This document shows, one piece after another, positions 17,450 to 26,616 of a DNA stretch of 64,000 bases (positions are counted from its first letter, which is position 1; the number at the start of each line of letters is the position of its first letter). Source of the stretch: Bradyrhizobium diazoefficiens (GTDB taxonomy: Bacteria > Pseudomonadota > Alphaproteobacteria > Rhizobiales > Xanthobacteraceae); the NCBI RefSeq assembly GCF_016616235.1, contig NZ_CP067100.1, positions 4,585,001 through 4,649,000 on the forward strand, written 5' to 3'. The notes under the pieces are model-generated. The model saw only the letters and a program-made list of their open reading frames with translations, had not been told where the DNA came from and did no database searches. The position numbers and the translations under genes are program-made.

Positions 17450-18825
17450 GACGGCCGCTTGCGCTTGTGCGCGAAGGGATTGGCCTTCTCGCGCAGGGTG
17501 ATGCGCACCGGCGTGCCCGGCAGCTCGAAGGTCTCGCGCATGGAATTGGTCAGATAGCGCAAATAGGACTGCGGCACCGCGTCGGCGCGCGAGCAGAACA
17601 GCACGAAGCTCGGCGGGCGCGCCTTGTTCTGGGTAATGTAGTTCAGCTTCAGCCGGCGGCCGGAGACCGCCGGCGGCGGATTGGCCTGGACCGCCTGCTC
17701 GAACCAGCGATTGAGCGCCGAGGTCGGCACGCGCCTGTTCCAGACCGCATAGGCATCCTGGATCGCCTGCATCAGGCGGTCGATACCCTCGCCCATCAGG
17801 CCCGAGACGGCAACGATCGGTACGCCCTTGACCTGTGGCAGCCAGTGGTCGGCGTCGCGGCGCAGGCTCGAAATGGCGCCGCCGCCCTTGGTCTCCATCA
17901 AATCCCATTTGTTGACGGCGAGCACGACCGCCCTTCCCTCGCGCTCGATCAGATCGGCGATGCGCAGATCCTGCTCCTCAAAGCGGTTCTGCGTGTCCAT
18001 CATCAGCACGACGACCTCGGCAAATCGCACCGCGCGCAGCGCGTCTGCGACCGAGAGCTTTTCCAGCTTCTCCTCGATGCGCGAGCGCCGGCGAAGACCC
18101 GCGGTATCGAATACGCGAAACTCGCGGCCCTTCCAGTTGATCTCGACCGCGATGGAATCGCGCGTCGTGCCGGCCTCCGGGCTTGTCAGCAGGCGCTCCT
18201 CGCCGAGCAGATGGTTGATCAGCGTCGACTTGCCGGCATTGGGCCGGCCGACGATGGCGACCCGGATCGGGCGCATCGCGGCCTCTTCCTCGGACAGCGG
18301 CGCGTCGTCGTCCTCTTCCTCCTCGACGGGCTCCGGCATCAGCTTGGCGAGCGCGTCGTAAAGTTCGCCCATGCCTTCGCCGTGCTCGGCCGAGACTTGG
18401 ATGGGATCGCCAAGACCGAGCGCGAACGCTTCCATCGCGCCGGCATCGCCGTGCTTGCCCTCGCTCTTGTTGGCAACGAGCAGTACTGGCTTGTTGGCCC
18501 TGCGGGCGAAATCGGCGAAGGCGCGATCGGTGGGCGTGAGGCCGATGCGGGCATCGATCACGAAGAACAGCGCGTCGGCCTGGGCGATCGCGGCCTCGGT
18601 CTGCTCCTGCATGCGCGCGGTCAGCGAGCCCTTGGCGCCCTCGTCAAGGCCGGCGGTATCGATGATAGTAAATTCGAGATCGCCGAGTCTCGCCTCGCCC
18701 TCGCGGCGGTCGCGGGTGACGCCGGGCAGGTCATCGACCAGCGCGAGCTTCTGCCCAACCAGGCGGTTGAACAGCGTCGATTTGCCGACATTGGGCCGGC
18801 CGATGATGGCGATCGTGAAGGGCAT
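17446..18825 (-). CDS. der: Ribosome biogenesis GTPase Der (EngA)
   Basis: This 459-residue tandem GTPase has G1 motifs GRPNVGKST at residues 9-17 and GRPNAGKST in the second domain. Both domains have DTAG switch-II motifs and NKSE/NKWD base-recognition motifs, followed by the KH-like C-terminal domain. Der acts in 50S ribosomal subunit maturation and is normally essential. The acidic linker between GTPase domains ([14 protein letters not shown]) is typical. The gene lies downstream of a YfgM-like gene and a lipoprotein gene, as in the yfgM-bamB-der cluster of other proteobacteria. Confidence 0.97.
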   Translation of the reverse strand: MPFTIAIIGRPNVGKSTLFNRLVGQKLALVDDLPGVTRDRREGEARLGDLEFTIIDTAGLDEGAKGSLTARMQEQTEAAIAQADALFFVIDARIGLTPTDRAFADFARRANKPVLLVANKSEGKHGDAGAMEAFALGLGDPIQVSAEHGEGMGELYDALAKLMPEPVEEEEDDDAPLSEEEAAMRPIRVAIVGRPNAGKSTLINHLLGEERLLTSPEAGTTRDSIAVEINWKGREFRVFDTAGLRRRSRIEEKLEKLSVADALRAVRFAEVVVLMMDTQNRFEEQDLRIADLIEREGRAVVLAVNKWDLMETKGGGAISSLRRDADHWLPQVKGVPIVAVSGLMGEGIDRLMQAIQDAYAVWNRRVPTSALNRWFEQAVQANPPPAVSGRRLKLNYITQNKARPPSFVLFCSRADAVPQSYLRYLTNSMRETFELPGTPVRITLREKANPFAHKRKRPS

Positions 18826-18873
18826 CGGTCATTCGTGCGCTGCCGGGGCTGCGCCTGTCAATGTATGAAGAGA

Positions 18874-19425
18874 TCAGCGCGAAAAACTGCCGCTCGGCAG
18901 CGGCGCCGGGAAAGCGCCCTGCGACTGCTGCTGCGTGGTCTGGGTCGGTTGCGCCTCCTGGACGGGCTGATCCGGCGGCGGCGCGGTGGTGCGTTTGCGC
19001 ACGATCTTGTGCTTGGACGGCGGAGCGGTCGTGGGCGGCGCGGCCTCCGGCTGGGCCTCGCCATCGACCTCAGCGGCAGGCGCCTCGGCCGGTGTAGCGG
19101 CCGCGGCGGCGGGCTGCCTGGTCTTCTTCGCCTTCGCGCCCTTCGCCGGCTTGGCCGGTTCGGGCGGCGGCTCCGCGGGCAAAGCGGCAACCGCCCCCGC
19201 GTTCGGATCGGGCTGCTGCTGGGCGCCCTTGTACATCTCCTTCGGCACGCCCTGCTCGAGACCCGGCACCCCTTCCGGGAACACCGGCTTACGGTCGCCC
19301 GGCAGCTTCTTCTTGGTGTCGAGGAAGTCGAGCATATCGCTTGGATCGAAGCTCGAACAGCCGCCCAGGACGCCGGTGAAGGCGATCAGGACGGCGGCTG
19401 CGATCAAGCGTGGCGTGCGGCGCAT
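18874..19425 (-). CDS. Short Pro/Ala-rich lipoprotein in the bamB position
   Basis: The 183-residue protein has a type II signal peptide with lipobox LGGC and lipidation at Cys23. A short conserved-looking block follows (FDPSDMLDFLDTKKKLPGD, then PVFPEGVPG). The remainder is low-complexity Ala/Pro/Lys/Gln. It occupies the slot between the YfgM-like gene and der, where other proteobacteria encode BamB, an eight-bladed propeller of about 390 residues. No propeller blades are visible, so it cannot be a full BamB. It could be an alphaproteobacterial outer-membrane lipoprotein retaining only a BamB-like start. Function unknown. Confidence 0.8.
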   Translation of the reverse strand: MRRTPRLIAAAVLIAFTGVLGGCSSFDPSDMLDFLDTKKKLPGDRKPVFPEGVPGLEQGVPKEMYKGAQQQPDPNAGAVAALPAEPPPEPAKPAKGAKAKKTRQPAAAAATPAEAPAAEVDGEAQPEAAPPTTAPPSKHKIVRKRTTAPPPDQPVQEAQPTQTTQQQSQGAFPAPLPSGSFSR

Positions 19426-19470
19426 CTTGTATCTCGTCTACGTCAGAGGGCCCGTTGGTCCAGCTCTTGA

Positions 19471-20124
19471 TCAGCTTTTGGCGACGGGCGGCAGCAGAGC
19501 CTGAAGCGCCTCGGCACGCGAGCGCAGGCCGGGCGGCGTTTCGCCGTCCTCGGCGATGACGTCGAGCCATTTGCGCGCCGCGGTGGCGTCGTTGTTGCGC
19601 CAGGCCGACAGCGCCAGCATCTCGCGGGCGCTGTGGCGGAAAGTGGAGTTGGGGGTGGCCGAAGCCTCCAACCGCTGCTGCATGTCGGCATAGGAGGCAG
19701 TGTCGAGCAGCAGGCCCGCGGCACGGATCTTCGCCAGATCCTGCCACTCGCCATCCACACTGCGGTCGACAGCAATGTCGTCATACATCTTGGCGGCGGC
19801 CTTGGGATCGCGGCTAGCGGCCTCGGCGGCCGCACGCAGCCGCGCCAGGGTGCGATAGCCCGACGGCGCCTTGGCAGCGAGCTCGGTGAAGGCGGCCTCG
19901 GCCTCAGCGTGCTTGTTCTGGTCGGACAGCTCGGCGGCCTTGTCGAAGGCGGCGCCGGCCTCGGCGGCCTTTTTGGCCTCCAGATATTGATAGCCGCGCC
20001 AGCCGCCGACGGCGGCAACGATCAGCACCATCAGGGCGATGAAGTAGATCGAATATTTATCCCACAGCTTCTTGAGCTGTTCGCGACGTACTTCCTCGTC
20101 GACTTCGTCAAATAATTCAGACAC
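19471..20124 (-). CDS. YfgM-like tetratricopeptide inner-membrane protein
   Basis: The 217-residue protein has a charged N-terminus (MSELFDEVDEEVRREQLKKL), one membrane helix at about 28-45 (IYFIALMVLIVAAVGGW) and a periplasmic helical repeat region of the TPR_21/YfgM type. In E. coli YfgM associates with the Sec translocon and the chaperone PpiD. Its place upstream of a lipoprotein and der matches the conserved yfgM-bamB-der order. The start is supported by the conserved N-terminal motif. Confidence 0.85.
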   Translation of the reverse strand: MSELFDEVDEEVRREQLKKLWDKYSIYFIALMVLIVAAVGGWRGYQYLEAKKAAEAGAAFDKAAELSDQNKHAEAEAAFTELAAKAPSGYRTLARLRAAAEAASRDPKAAAKMYDDIAVDRSVDGEWQDLAKIRAAGLLLDTASYADMQQRLEASATPNSTFRHSAREMLALSAWRNNDATAARKWLDVIAEDGETPPGLRSRAEALQALLPPVAKS

Positions 20125-20288
20125 TTATGCTAATCCCATGCCCGTCCGGGTGCGCGCGCCAAGGCGTCCGCGTCAGGAATCCCGTCCCCGTGTGGCGGCG
20201 AGGTACCCTAACGATATGGCGGTGGCAAGGCAAAGCGAGCCCGATCAAGGCGTTAACCACCCGGAAGACCCCGGACGACCTGTCCGGC

Positions 20289-21881
20289 TCAGGTGCCCAG
20301 TAGCTCCCGTAGCTGCCGCTTCAGCACCTTGCCATTGGCGTTGCGCGGTAACGGCTCAGGCGTGATCGCCATCGTTTCCGGCACCTTGTAGTCGGACAGC
20401 CGCTCGGCGCACCACGCGCGCAAATCCTCGCTGCCGACCGGGACACGCGTCACCACGACCGCGTGGACGCGCTCGCCCAGCACCGGGCATGGCTTTGCGA
20501 TGATCGCGCTCTCGACCACCGCGGGGTGGCCGGCCAGCACGGACTCGACTTCGGCCGAATAGATCTTCAGCCCGCCGCGGTTGATCATGTCCTTCTGGCG
20601 GTCGAACACGCGGACGAAGCCCTCAGCGTCGACCGAGCCGAGATCGCCGGAATGCCAGAATCCGCCAGTGAAGCTTTCCGCCGTCGCCTTCGGGTTGTTC
20701 CAGTAGCCCTTGATGACGGAGGCGCTCTGGATCCAGAGTTCGCCGGTCTCGCCATGCGGCAGCTCGCGCCCATCCGATCCCATCGCGAGAATGCATGCGC
20801 CCGGACACGGCAGGCCGACGCTGTCGATGTGGCTCGCGGTCAGCTCGCCCGGCATGATGGTCGAGGGCGATGTCGTCTCGGTCGCGCCGTAGCAGTTCGC
20901 AAGCTTCAGGCCGGGGATCGCCGCCTTGAGCTTCTCGATGGTTGCGACCGGCATCGGCGCGCCGCCGAAGCCGCCGATGCGCCAGCTCGACAGGTCGTAG
21001 CTGTCGAAATCCGGCTGGAGCAGGCACAGATTGTACATCGCCGGCACCATCACCGTGTAGGTGACGCGCTCGCGCGCAGCCAGCTTGAGATAGTCGGCCG
21101 CCCTGAACTCCGGCATGATGATCAGCGCACCGCCGCAGCGGATCATGGTCGTGATGTTGGCGACGACGCCGGTGACATGGCCGAGCGGCACCGCCGCGAT
21201 CGAACGGTCCGCTTGCGTCAATTCCAGGCAGGACACGAACACCATCGAGGAATGCACGACGTTGCAATGGGCGAGCATCGCGCCCTTCGGCTTGCCTGTG
21301 GTGCCCGAGGTGTAGAGGATCATCGCGGTGTCCTCCTCGCCGACCTCGACCGGCGCGGGAGCCGGCGGATTGTCCGCCAGCGCGGCGAAACCCGACAAAG
21401 CCGGATCGTGGTCGATTGCGATGCGGTGGATGACGTCGGGCACATCGCCCGCATCGGGCAGGCGCTCGGCGAGCCCCGCTTCATGGATCAGGATTTTGGC
21501 GCCGCAATCGGAGAGGACGTAGGCGATCTCCGGCTTCTGCTGGCGCGTGCTGAGCAGCACCGTGACCAGCCCCTCATGCGCGGCGGCGAACAGCAGGAGC
21601 GGAAACTCGATGCGGTTGCCGAGCAGGATGGCGACACGATCGCCGCGCTTAAGGCCCAGCTTGCGGAAGCCCGCCGCAATCCGCGCGGCCTGCTCGACCG
21701 CCTGCCGCCAGCTCAGCCGGATCTCGCCGCAGATCAGCGCTTCGCCATCGGCATTGCGCGCACAGGCCTCCCGGATCATCGTCCACAGGTCCGCCGGACG
21801 ATCACAGAACGCCGGCACCACCCGATCGCCAAAGCGCGCCTCGAGGCGCATCGGCGGGATCTGACATTGCGACCAGTCCAT
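20289..21881 (-). CDS. Acyl-CoA synthetase (AMP-binding family)
   Basis: This 530-residue adenylate-forming ligase carries the P-loop-like A3 motif ILYTSGTTGKPKG, the A5 motif YGATETTSPS, the A7/A8 hinge (SGDLGSVD, DRQKDMINRGG) and the C-terminal catalytic Lys motif NANGKVLKRQ. The reaction is ATP-dependent activation of a carboxylic acid to its CoA thioester. The substrate, fatty or aromatic acid, is not determined. It is followed on the same strand by nnrU but is not obviously functionally linked to it. Confidence 0.92.
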   Translation of the reverse strand: MDWSQCQIPPMRLEARFGDRVVPAFCDRPADLWTMIREACARNADGEALICGEIRLSWRQAVEQAARIAAGFRKLGLKRGDRVAILLGNRIEFPLLLFAAAHEGLVTVLLSTRQQKPEIAYVLSDCGAKILIHEAGLAERLPDAGDVPDVIHRIAIDHDPALSGFAALADNPPAPAPVEVGEEDTAMILYTSGTTGKPKGAMLAHCNVVHSSMVFVSCLELTQADRSIAAVPLGHVTGVVANITTMIRCGGALIIMPEFRAADYLKLAARERVTYTVMVPAMYNLCLLQPDFDSYDLSSWRIGGFGGAPMPVATIEKLKAAIPGLKLANCYGATETTSPSTIMPGELTASHIDSVGLPCPGACILAMGSDGRELPHGETGELWIQSASVIKGYWNNPKATAESFTGGFWHSGDLGSVDAEGFVRVFDRQKDMINRGGLKIYSAEVESVLAGHPAVVESAIIAKPCPVLGERVHAVVVTRVPVGSEDLRAWCAERLSDYKVPETMAITPEPLPRNANGKVLKRQLRELLGT

Positions 21882-21953
21882 CGGAACGACTCGGCTTGTT
21901 GTTTCTGTTATCTTCCGGGCACGGACCTCAGGGTCCTGTCTTGTGCCGATCGG

Positions 21954-22538
21954 CTATACCCCCACGACGGGAACACCGATCACCACGGGATGGAACGCAA
22001 AGGCCAGCGCCAGATAGGCCACGACACCGACGGCGACTGCGATCAGATCGTTGGTGACGCCGCCCACCGGGATCGGCGGCGCCCCGGCGTCCTTGCGATG
22101 CTTGAGCGAAATACGGTCATACACCGCCCAGCCCAGGAACGAGCCGAACAGGATGATCGAGCCGAGATCGCCATTGGCGAGCAGATGCGCGGCCGCCCAC
22201 AGCTTGATGCCGGCCAGCATCGGATGCTTCAGCGTTGCGTAGATGCGGCCGCGCACATAGGAGGCGACCACCAGGATGACGGCGGGCAGCATCAAGGCCA
22301 GCGTGATGTGCTTGAGCGCCTTCGGCGGATACCAGACGTCGATCCAGCCGGTCGCACGATAGTGCGCAAAGCCCCAGACGATCAGCGCAAGTCCCGCAAG
22401 AGAGACCACGGAATAGAGGATCTTGTAGGTCCCCTCGCCGAGCCTCGCGATCGCCTGCGCGCGTGCGTCGCGTTTCGTCGTGAAAATATGGGCCACGAAA
22501 AACAGCACCAGCCCCAGGACCATGACCAGCAGACCCAC
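21954..22538 (-). CDS. nnrU: NnrU family membrane protein
   Basis: This roughly 194-residue protein has five or six membrane segments and the NnrU family pattern (FFVAHIFTTKRDARAQ near the start, KHPMLAGIKLWAAAHLLANG in the middle). NnrU was first described near nitrite and nitric-oxide reductase genes, but many homologues, also related to isoprenoid NnrU/MddA-like methyltransferase-fold proteins, lie elsewhere and lack a proven role. GTG 22538 is chosen because ggggagg lies five bases upstream; an in-frame ATG at 22571 is the alternative. No denitrification genes are nearby. Confidence 0.85.
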   Translation of the reverse strand: MGLLVMVLGLVLFFVAHIFTTKRDARAQAIARLGEGTYKILYSVVSLAGLALIVWGFAHYRATGWIDVWYPPKALKHITLALMLPAVILVVASYVRGRIYATLKHPMLAGIKLWAAAHLLANGDLGSIILFGSFLGWAVYDRISLKHRKDAGAPPIPVGGVTNDLIAVAVGVVAYLALAFAFHPVVIGVPVVGV

Positions 22539-22609
22539 GACATCCTCCCCTCGTCCAGCGCCCCCGCCCATGGCGTATCATCGATTGGCCGCCGCTCGCA
22601 ACTGACGCG

Positions 22610-23191
22610 CTACTTGCCGAGCTCCCGATTGTCGACATAGCGGATCGCGATCGGCCGCCCGGCCAGGGCGCCGCCGAGCCCGCTGGTGAATTTCAGGGGC
22701 AGACAAGCTTTCAGCGATGAATTGATCGCGTTGAGATAGGTCGTTCGCGTGTCCGCGGGAACGCCGGCGGTCGCGTAAGTCAGGCGGGGCGGGCCGATCA
22801 GGCTGCCCGCCTTGTTGAAGCTGAAACGGACCGACATCTGCATGCCTGCGCGGGCTTTGTCCGACGGCGGCGACCAACAGGTGCGCAGTTCGGCGAAGAG
22901 GTCGCCGATCGTATTGAGATCGTGATCGGGCTTTTGATATTTGGCGCGGTCGGCCTCCGACGGGACGCTCTCGATCGTCAGCTGCAAATTCTGGCCGTAG
23001 GGATAGTCGATCTCGGGAATGCAGGGCCCGGGCTCGAGCGGGCTGCAATAGGACGGCGTGCACGGGCGGTTGTCGAGCACGCTGCACGGCTCGTGTGCGA
23101 ACGGGATGGGATTGATCTGGCGACGCTGCGCATTGGCGGCGACGGTCGATATCGTCAGCAGGAGAAAGATGAGGATGCCGCGCCACATCAT
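22610..23191 (-). CDS. Secreted protein with TonB C-terminal-like domain
   Basis: The roughly 193-residue protein has a signal peptide (ILIFLLLTISTVAANAQ), a Cys/Pro-rich segment (CSVLDNRPCTPSYCSP) and a C-terminal domain resembling the TonB C-terminal fold (MSVRFSFNKAGSLIGPPRL, then a small loop and PIAIRYVDN). Proteins like this in Bradyrhizobium are periplasmic and lack the TonB transmembrane anchor. Their role is unknown. Start chosen at ATG 23191 because the signal peptide begins there; the open frame runs further upstream over a repeat. Confidence 0.7.
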   Translation of the reverse strand: MMWRGILIFLLLTISTVAANAQRRQINPIPFAHEPCSVLDNRPCTPSYCSPLEPGPCIPEIDYPYGQNLQLTIESVPSEADRAKYQKPDHDLNTIGDLFAELRTCWSPPSDKARAGMQMSVRFSFNKAGSLIGPPRLTYATAGVPADTRTTYLNAINSSLKACLPLKFTSGLGGALAGRPIAIRYVDNRELGK

Positions 23192-23282
23192 TATGCGAGC
23201 TCGCGATGTCACGTAGACCAACGTGGCATTGCCGCTGAAAGCGTCAAGGCCGCGCGCGTTCACATGCTCGCGCTCAAGCACG

Positions 23283-23390
23283 CTGTCGTCGCCCGGCTTG
23301 ACCCGGCGACCCAGTATTCCGAGACGGACATGACGGAATCGAGCCGCCGCGGCGTACTGGATGCCCCGGCAAAGCCGGGGCATGACAGCG
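23283..23390. repeat. Dispersed palindromic repeat (CTGTCGTCGCCCGG type), copy 1
   Basis: The element opens ctgtcgtcgcccgg and closes with a catgacagcg end. Internal hairpins are cgcccggcttgacccggcg and gccccggcaaagccggggc, joined by a ccagta/tactgg inverted pair. A second copy with the same ends is at 58066-58174. It lies between the TonB-C-like gene and prfC, both on the minus strand. Confidence 0.75.
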
Positions 23391-23425
23391 GAATGGTTGG
23401 CCGCGCAGCGGTGGGCGGAACGGCC

Positions 23426-25048
23426 CTACCCCTTCTTCTTGACGTCCTTGACGTTGGTGAACTGGATGCCCTCGGCGCGTTCCCTGGTGTAGCCGAGATA
23501 GAATTCGTTGCGGGCGAGATACACCGGATCGCCGTCGACGTCGTCCGCGATGCTGGAGGTGTTGGCGGCGATGAACGTGTCGAGCTTCTTGCGGTCCTCC
23601 GAGGAGACCCAGCGTGCAAGCTGGAACTCGCTGACCTCGAACTCGACCGGCAGCGAATATTCCGCATCGAGCCGGGCCTTCAGCACGTCGAGCTGGAGCG
23701 CGCCGACGACGCCGACCAGCGCCGGTGCACCGTCGCGCGGGCGGAACACCTGGACCACGCCCTCTTCCGACATCTGCTGGAGCGCTTCCTTCAGCTTCTT
23801 CGCCTTCATCGCGTCGGTGAGACGGACGCGGCGGACGATTTCCGGCGCAAAGCTCGGCACGCCGACGAAGTTGAAATCTTCGCCCTCGGTCAAGGTATCG
23901 CCGATGCGCAGTGTACCGTGGTTGGGAATGCCGACGACGTCGCCGGCAAAGGCTTCATCGGCGACAGAGCGGTCCTGCGCGAAGAAGAATTGCGGGCTCG
24001 ACAGCGGCATGCTCTTGCCGGTGCGCACCAGCTTGGCCTTCATGCCGCGGCTGAGTTTTCCGGAGCAGAGGCGCGCGAACGCGATGCGGTCGCGGTGGTT
24101 CGGATCCATGTTGGCCTGGATCTTGAACACGAAGGCGCTCATGCGCGGATCGGTCGCTTCGACCTTGCGCTGGTCGCTGTCCTGTGCGCGCGGCTCGGGC
24201 GCGAACTTGCCGAGGCCCTCGAGCAGATCGCCGACGCCGAAATTGCGCAGCGCGCTGCCGAAATAGACCGGCGTCAGATGGCCCTCGCGAAATGCTTCCA
24301 GCTCGAACGGTTTCGAGGCTTCGGTGACGAGCTCGAGCTCGTCCTTGACCGCGGACACATCGAGATTGGCGTTGAGCTTGGCGAGCTCCTCGATCTCGAT
24401 CTGCTGGGCCGCGCCGGTTTTGGCGCCGCCGCCTTCGAGCAGGCGCACGCCGCCGCTGACGACGTCATAGGTGCCGAGGAAGTCGCGGCCGCGGCCGACC
24501 GGCCAGGTCATCGGCGTGGTGTCGAGCGCCAGCGTCTTCTCGATCTCGTCGAGCAGCTCGAACACGTCGCGGCTTTCGCGGTCCATCTTGTTGATGAAGG
24601 TGATGATCGGGATGTCGCGCAGGCGGCACACCTCGAACAGTTTTCGCGTGCGCGCCTCGATGCCCTTGGCGGCGTCGATCACCATGACCGCGGAGTCCAC
24701 CGCCGTCAGCGTCCGATAGGTGTCTTCCGAAAAGTCCTCGTGGCCCGGCGTATCCAGCAGGTTGAACACGAGGCCTTCGAACTCGAAGGTCATGACCGAG
24801 GTCACGACCGAGATGCCGCGCTCGCGCTCGATCTTCATCCAGTCCGAACGGGTGTTGCGCCGCTCGCCCTTGGCCTTGACCTGGCCGGCGAGATTGATGG
24901 CGCCGCCGAACAGCAGCAGCTTCTCGGTCAGCGTGGTCTTGCCGGCGTCAGGATGCGAGATGATCGCAAAGGTCCGCCGCCGCGCCACTTCAGCGGCAAG
25001 CGGGGAACGGGCCGGCGATTCGGCTGTGGTGGCGGCAATGTCGGACAT
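23426..25048 (-). CDS. prfC: Peptide chain release factor 3
   Basis: This 540-residue translational GTPase has G1 HPDAGKTTL, switch-II DTPGHEDFSEDTYRTL and base-recognition NKMDRE. RF3-specific C-terminal domains (GALQLDVLKARLDAEYSLPV) distinguish it from EF-G and TypA. RF3 releases RF1 and RF2 from ribosomes after termination and contributes to quality control. The gene is transcribed divergently from sugE and its riboswitch, with 87 bases between the prfC start and the first riboswitch stem. Confidence 0.97.
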   Translation of the reverse strand: MSDIAATTAESPARSPLAAEVARRRTFAIISHPDAGKTTLTEKLLLFGGAINLAGQVKAKGERRNTRSDWMKIERERGISVVTSVMTFEFEGLVFNLLDTPGHEDFSEDTYRTLTAVDSAVMVIDAAKGIEARTRKLFEVCRLRDIPIITFINKMDRESRDVFELLDEIEKTLALDTTPMTWPVGRGRDFLGTYDVVSGGVRLLEGGGAKTGAAQQIEIEELAKLNANLDVSAVKDELELVTEASKPFELEAFREGHLTPVYFGSALRNFGVGDLLEGLGKFAPEPRAQDSDQRKVEATDPRMSAFVFKIQANMDPNHRDRIAFARLCSGKLSRGMKAKLVRTGKSMPLSSPQFFFAQDRSVADEAFAGDVVGIPNHGTLRIGDTLTEGEDFNFVGVPSFAPEIVRRVRLTDAMKAKKLKEALQQMSEEGVVQVFRPRDGAPALVGVVGALQLDVLKARLDAEYSLPVEFEVSEFQLARWVSSEDRKKLDTFIAANTSSIADDVDGDPVYLARNEFYLGYTRERAEGIQFTNVKDVKKKG

Positions 25049-25135
25049 GGCGGGAGCGTTTGGCAGGGAAAATGGGCCGGATCAAGCCTGATTTGGTGAT
25101 TGCGGCCTCCTGCGGCCAGCCCCATATCGCCGTTT

Positions 25136-25189
25136 GGGGAGGGACGGCCCTCCTCTCCACCAGCATATCAGCCGCGGGGACGACCCTGC
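25136..25189 (+). promoter_or_regulatory. Guanidine-II (mini-ykkC) riboswitch
   Basis: Two short stem-loops have the ACGR tetraloops that define this class. Stem 1 is GGAGGG-ACGG-CCCTCC at 25138-25153, extendable by two pairs to 25136-25155. Stem 2 is GCGGGG-ACGA-CCCTGC at 25174-25189 with one G-U pair. An unpaired linker of 18 bases joins them and the ribosome site ggaggg follows within ten bases, so ligand-induced loop-loop docking could expose or hide it. The gene downstream is a sugE/gdx guanidinium exporter, the commonest partner of this riboswitch. The call comes from reading the sequence; no covariance search was run. Confidence 0.9.
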
Positions 25190-25207
25190 CTTGAATGGAG
25201 GGCCGTC

Positions 25208-25522
25208 ATGGCCTGGAGCATCCTGTTCGTCGCCGGTCTTCTCGAAATCACCTGGGCGATCGGCCTGAAATACACCGAGGGATTCACCAGGCTTGTTCCA
25301 TCAGTCGTCACGCTCGCGGCCATGGCCGGGAGCGTTATCCTCCTCGGACTTGCTCTGAAGTCTCTGCCTGTCGGAACCGCCTATGCGGTCTGGACCGGGA
25401 TCGGTGCGGTCGGCACGGCGACGCTCGGCATCATCCTGTTCGGCGAGCCCGCCACGGCGTTCCGCCTCGCCAGCATCGGACTGATCGTCGCCGGCATCGT
25501 CGGGCTGAAGCTCGTCACTTGA
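25208..25522 (+). CDS. sugE: SMR-family guanidinium exporter (SugE/Gdx)
   Basis: The 104-residue protein has four membrane helices and the SMR signature with the essential Glu in the first helix ([16 protein letters not shown]). The residues around it ([11 protein letters not shown]) and the [11 protein letters not shown] motif match the Gdx subtype of the family rather than EmrE. Gdx exports guanidinium in exchange for protons as an antiparallel dimer. ATG 25208 follows ggaggg. Expression is probably turned on by guanidine through the riboswitch just upstream. The stop overlaps the convergent pit stop by eight bases. Confidence 0.95.
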   Translation: MAWSILFVAGLLEITWAIGLKYTEGFTRLVPSVVTLAAMAGSVILLGLALKSLPVGTAYAVWTGIGAVGTATLGIILFGEPATAFRLASIGLIVAGIVGLKLVT

Positions 25523-26519
25523 ATATCTGGACTGCCCACCAGGTCAGCGCAGCCACGATGGCCGAGGCCGGGATGGTGATCACCCAGGCATAGACGATCG
25601 AGCTTGCGACGTTCCAGCGCACCGCCGAGACCCGGCGGGCCGCGCCGACGCCGACGATGGCGCCGGTAATTGTGTGGGTGGTCGAGACGGGCACGCCGAG
25701 GAAGGTCGCCATGAACAGGGTTGCCGCGCCCCCGGTCTCGGCGCAGAAGCCCTGCATCGGCGTCAGCTTTGTGATGCGCAGGCCCATGGTGCGGACGATG
25801 CGCCAGCCGCCCATCAGCGTGCCCAGCGCCATCGCCGCCTGGCACGACAGCACCACCCAGAACGGCACCGAGAATTCATTGCCGAGATGGCCTTGCGAAT
25901 AGAGCAGCACGGCGATGATGCCCATGGTCTTCTGCGCGTCGTTACCGCCATGGCCCAGCGAATAGAGCGAGGCGGAGGCGAATTGCAGGATGCGGAAGGC
26001 GCGATCGACCGCGAACGGCGTCGAACGCATCGAGAGCCAGGACACGATCGCCACGAGCATCATCGCGAGCAGGAAGCCGACCAGCGGCGACAGCACGATG
26101 GCCAGCACGGCCTTGGAGAGACCGCTCCACACTGCGGCCGAGATCCCGGCCTTGGCCATGCCGCCGCCGACGAGGCCACCGATCAGCGCATGCGAGGACG
26201 AGGACGGGATGCCGAGCGCCCAGGTCACGAGATTCCAGACGATGGCACCGATGAGCGCGGCGAAGATCACCTGGGCATCGACGATCGAGGGATCGATGAT
26301 GCCGGTGCCGATGGTCTGGGCGACATGCAGGCCGAACACCGTGAAGGCGACGAAATTGAAGAAAGCAGCCCAGAACACTGCGAATTGCGGTCGCAGCACG
26401 CGGGTCGAAACGATCGTTGCGATCGAATTGGCGGCATCGTGCAGGCCGTTCAGGAAGTCGAACAGCAGCGCGACGGCGATCAGTCCGACCAGGACGGGAA
26501 GATCCAACGCGGCATCCAC
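25515..26519 (-). CDS. pit: PiT-family inorganic phosphate transporter
   Basis: The 334-residue protein has about ten membrane segments and both PiT signatures ([20 protein letters not shown] near the start, [18 protein letters not shown] near the end). Pit is a low-affinity, proton- or metal-phosphate-coupled importer in the cytoplasmic membrane. It is downstream of a DUF47 gene on the same strand, the orfA-pit order known from Sinorhizobium meliloti. A dispersed palindrome separates the two genes. A Pho-box-like site upstream of the pair suggests PhoB control. Confidence 0.95.
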   Translation of the reverse strand: MDAALDLPVLVGLIAVALLFDFLNGLHDAANSIATIVSTRVLRPQFAVFWAAFFNFVAFTVFGLHVAQTIGTGIIDPSIVDAQVIFAALIGAIVWNLVTWALGIPSSSSHALIGGLVGGGMAKAGISAAVWSGLSKAVLAIVLSPLVGFLLAMMLVAIVSWLSMRSTPFAVDRAFRILQFASASLYSLGHGGNDAQKTMGIIAVLLYSQGHLGNEFSVPFWVVLSCQAAMALGTLMGGWRIVRTMGLRITKLTPMQGFCAETGGAATLFMATFLGVPVSTTHTITGAIVGVGAARRVSAVRWNVASSIVYAWVITIPASAIVAALTWWAVQIFK

Positions 26520-26540
26520 GGCGGCCCTGCCTTAAAGCTT

Positions 26541-26616
26541 GCGCATGATCTCCGCGCAAACGCGTTCCGCGTTTGTCGCGAAGGAAAACCGCTGCACACT
26601 TTTCCGGATCATGCGC
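26541..26616. repeat. Dispersed palindromic repeat (GCGCATGATC ... GATCATGCGC)
   Basis: The perfect ends GCGCATGATC at 26541-26550 and GATCATGCGC at 26607-26616 enclose a second palindrome (aaacgcg/cgcgttt). The phrase gaaaaccgctgcacacttttccggatcatgcgc is characteristic of a common rhizobial repeat as recalled (shown here only in part: gaaaaccgctgc, then ttttccgg). The right end overlaps the DUF47 stop codon. It may attenuate read-through into pit. Confidence 0.75.

Noticed and set aside
17450..17908. Longer start for the MFS transporter at 16196-17449
   Set aside because: The extension overlaps der on the same strand in another frame and lacks membrane segments or similarity; ATG 17449 with a coupled overlap is a better start.
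17467..19470. A very long plus-strand open frame (667 codons) opposite der and the lipoprotein gene
   Set aside because: It is antisense to clear genes, is Arg/His/Gly-rich as expected from reverse reading of G+C-rich codons, and shows no domain.
20463..22640. A 725-codon plus-strand open frame opposite the acyl-CoA synthetase and NnrU genes
   Set aside because: It is a mirror of real minus-strand genes, with no conserved motif and no start signal.
22922..25099. A 725-codon plus-strand open frame opposite prfC
   Set aside because: Antisense shadow of prfC. It would also cover most of the prfC-riboswitch spacer, and the translation is low complexity.
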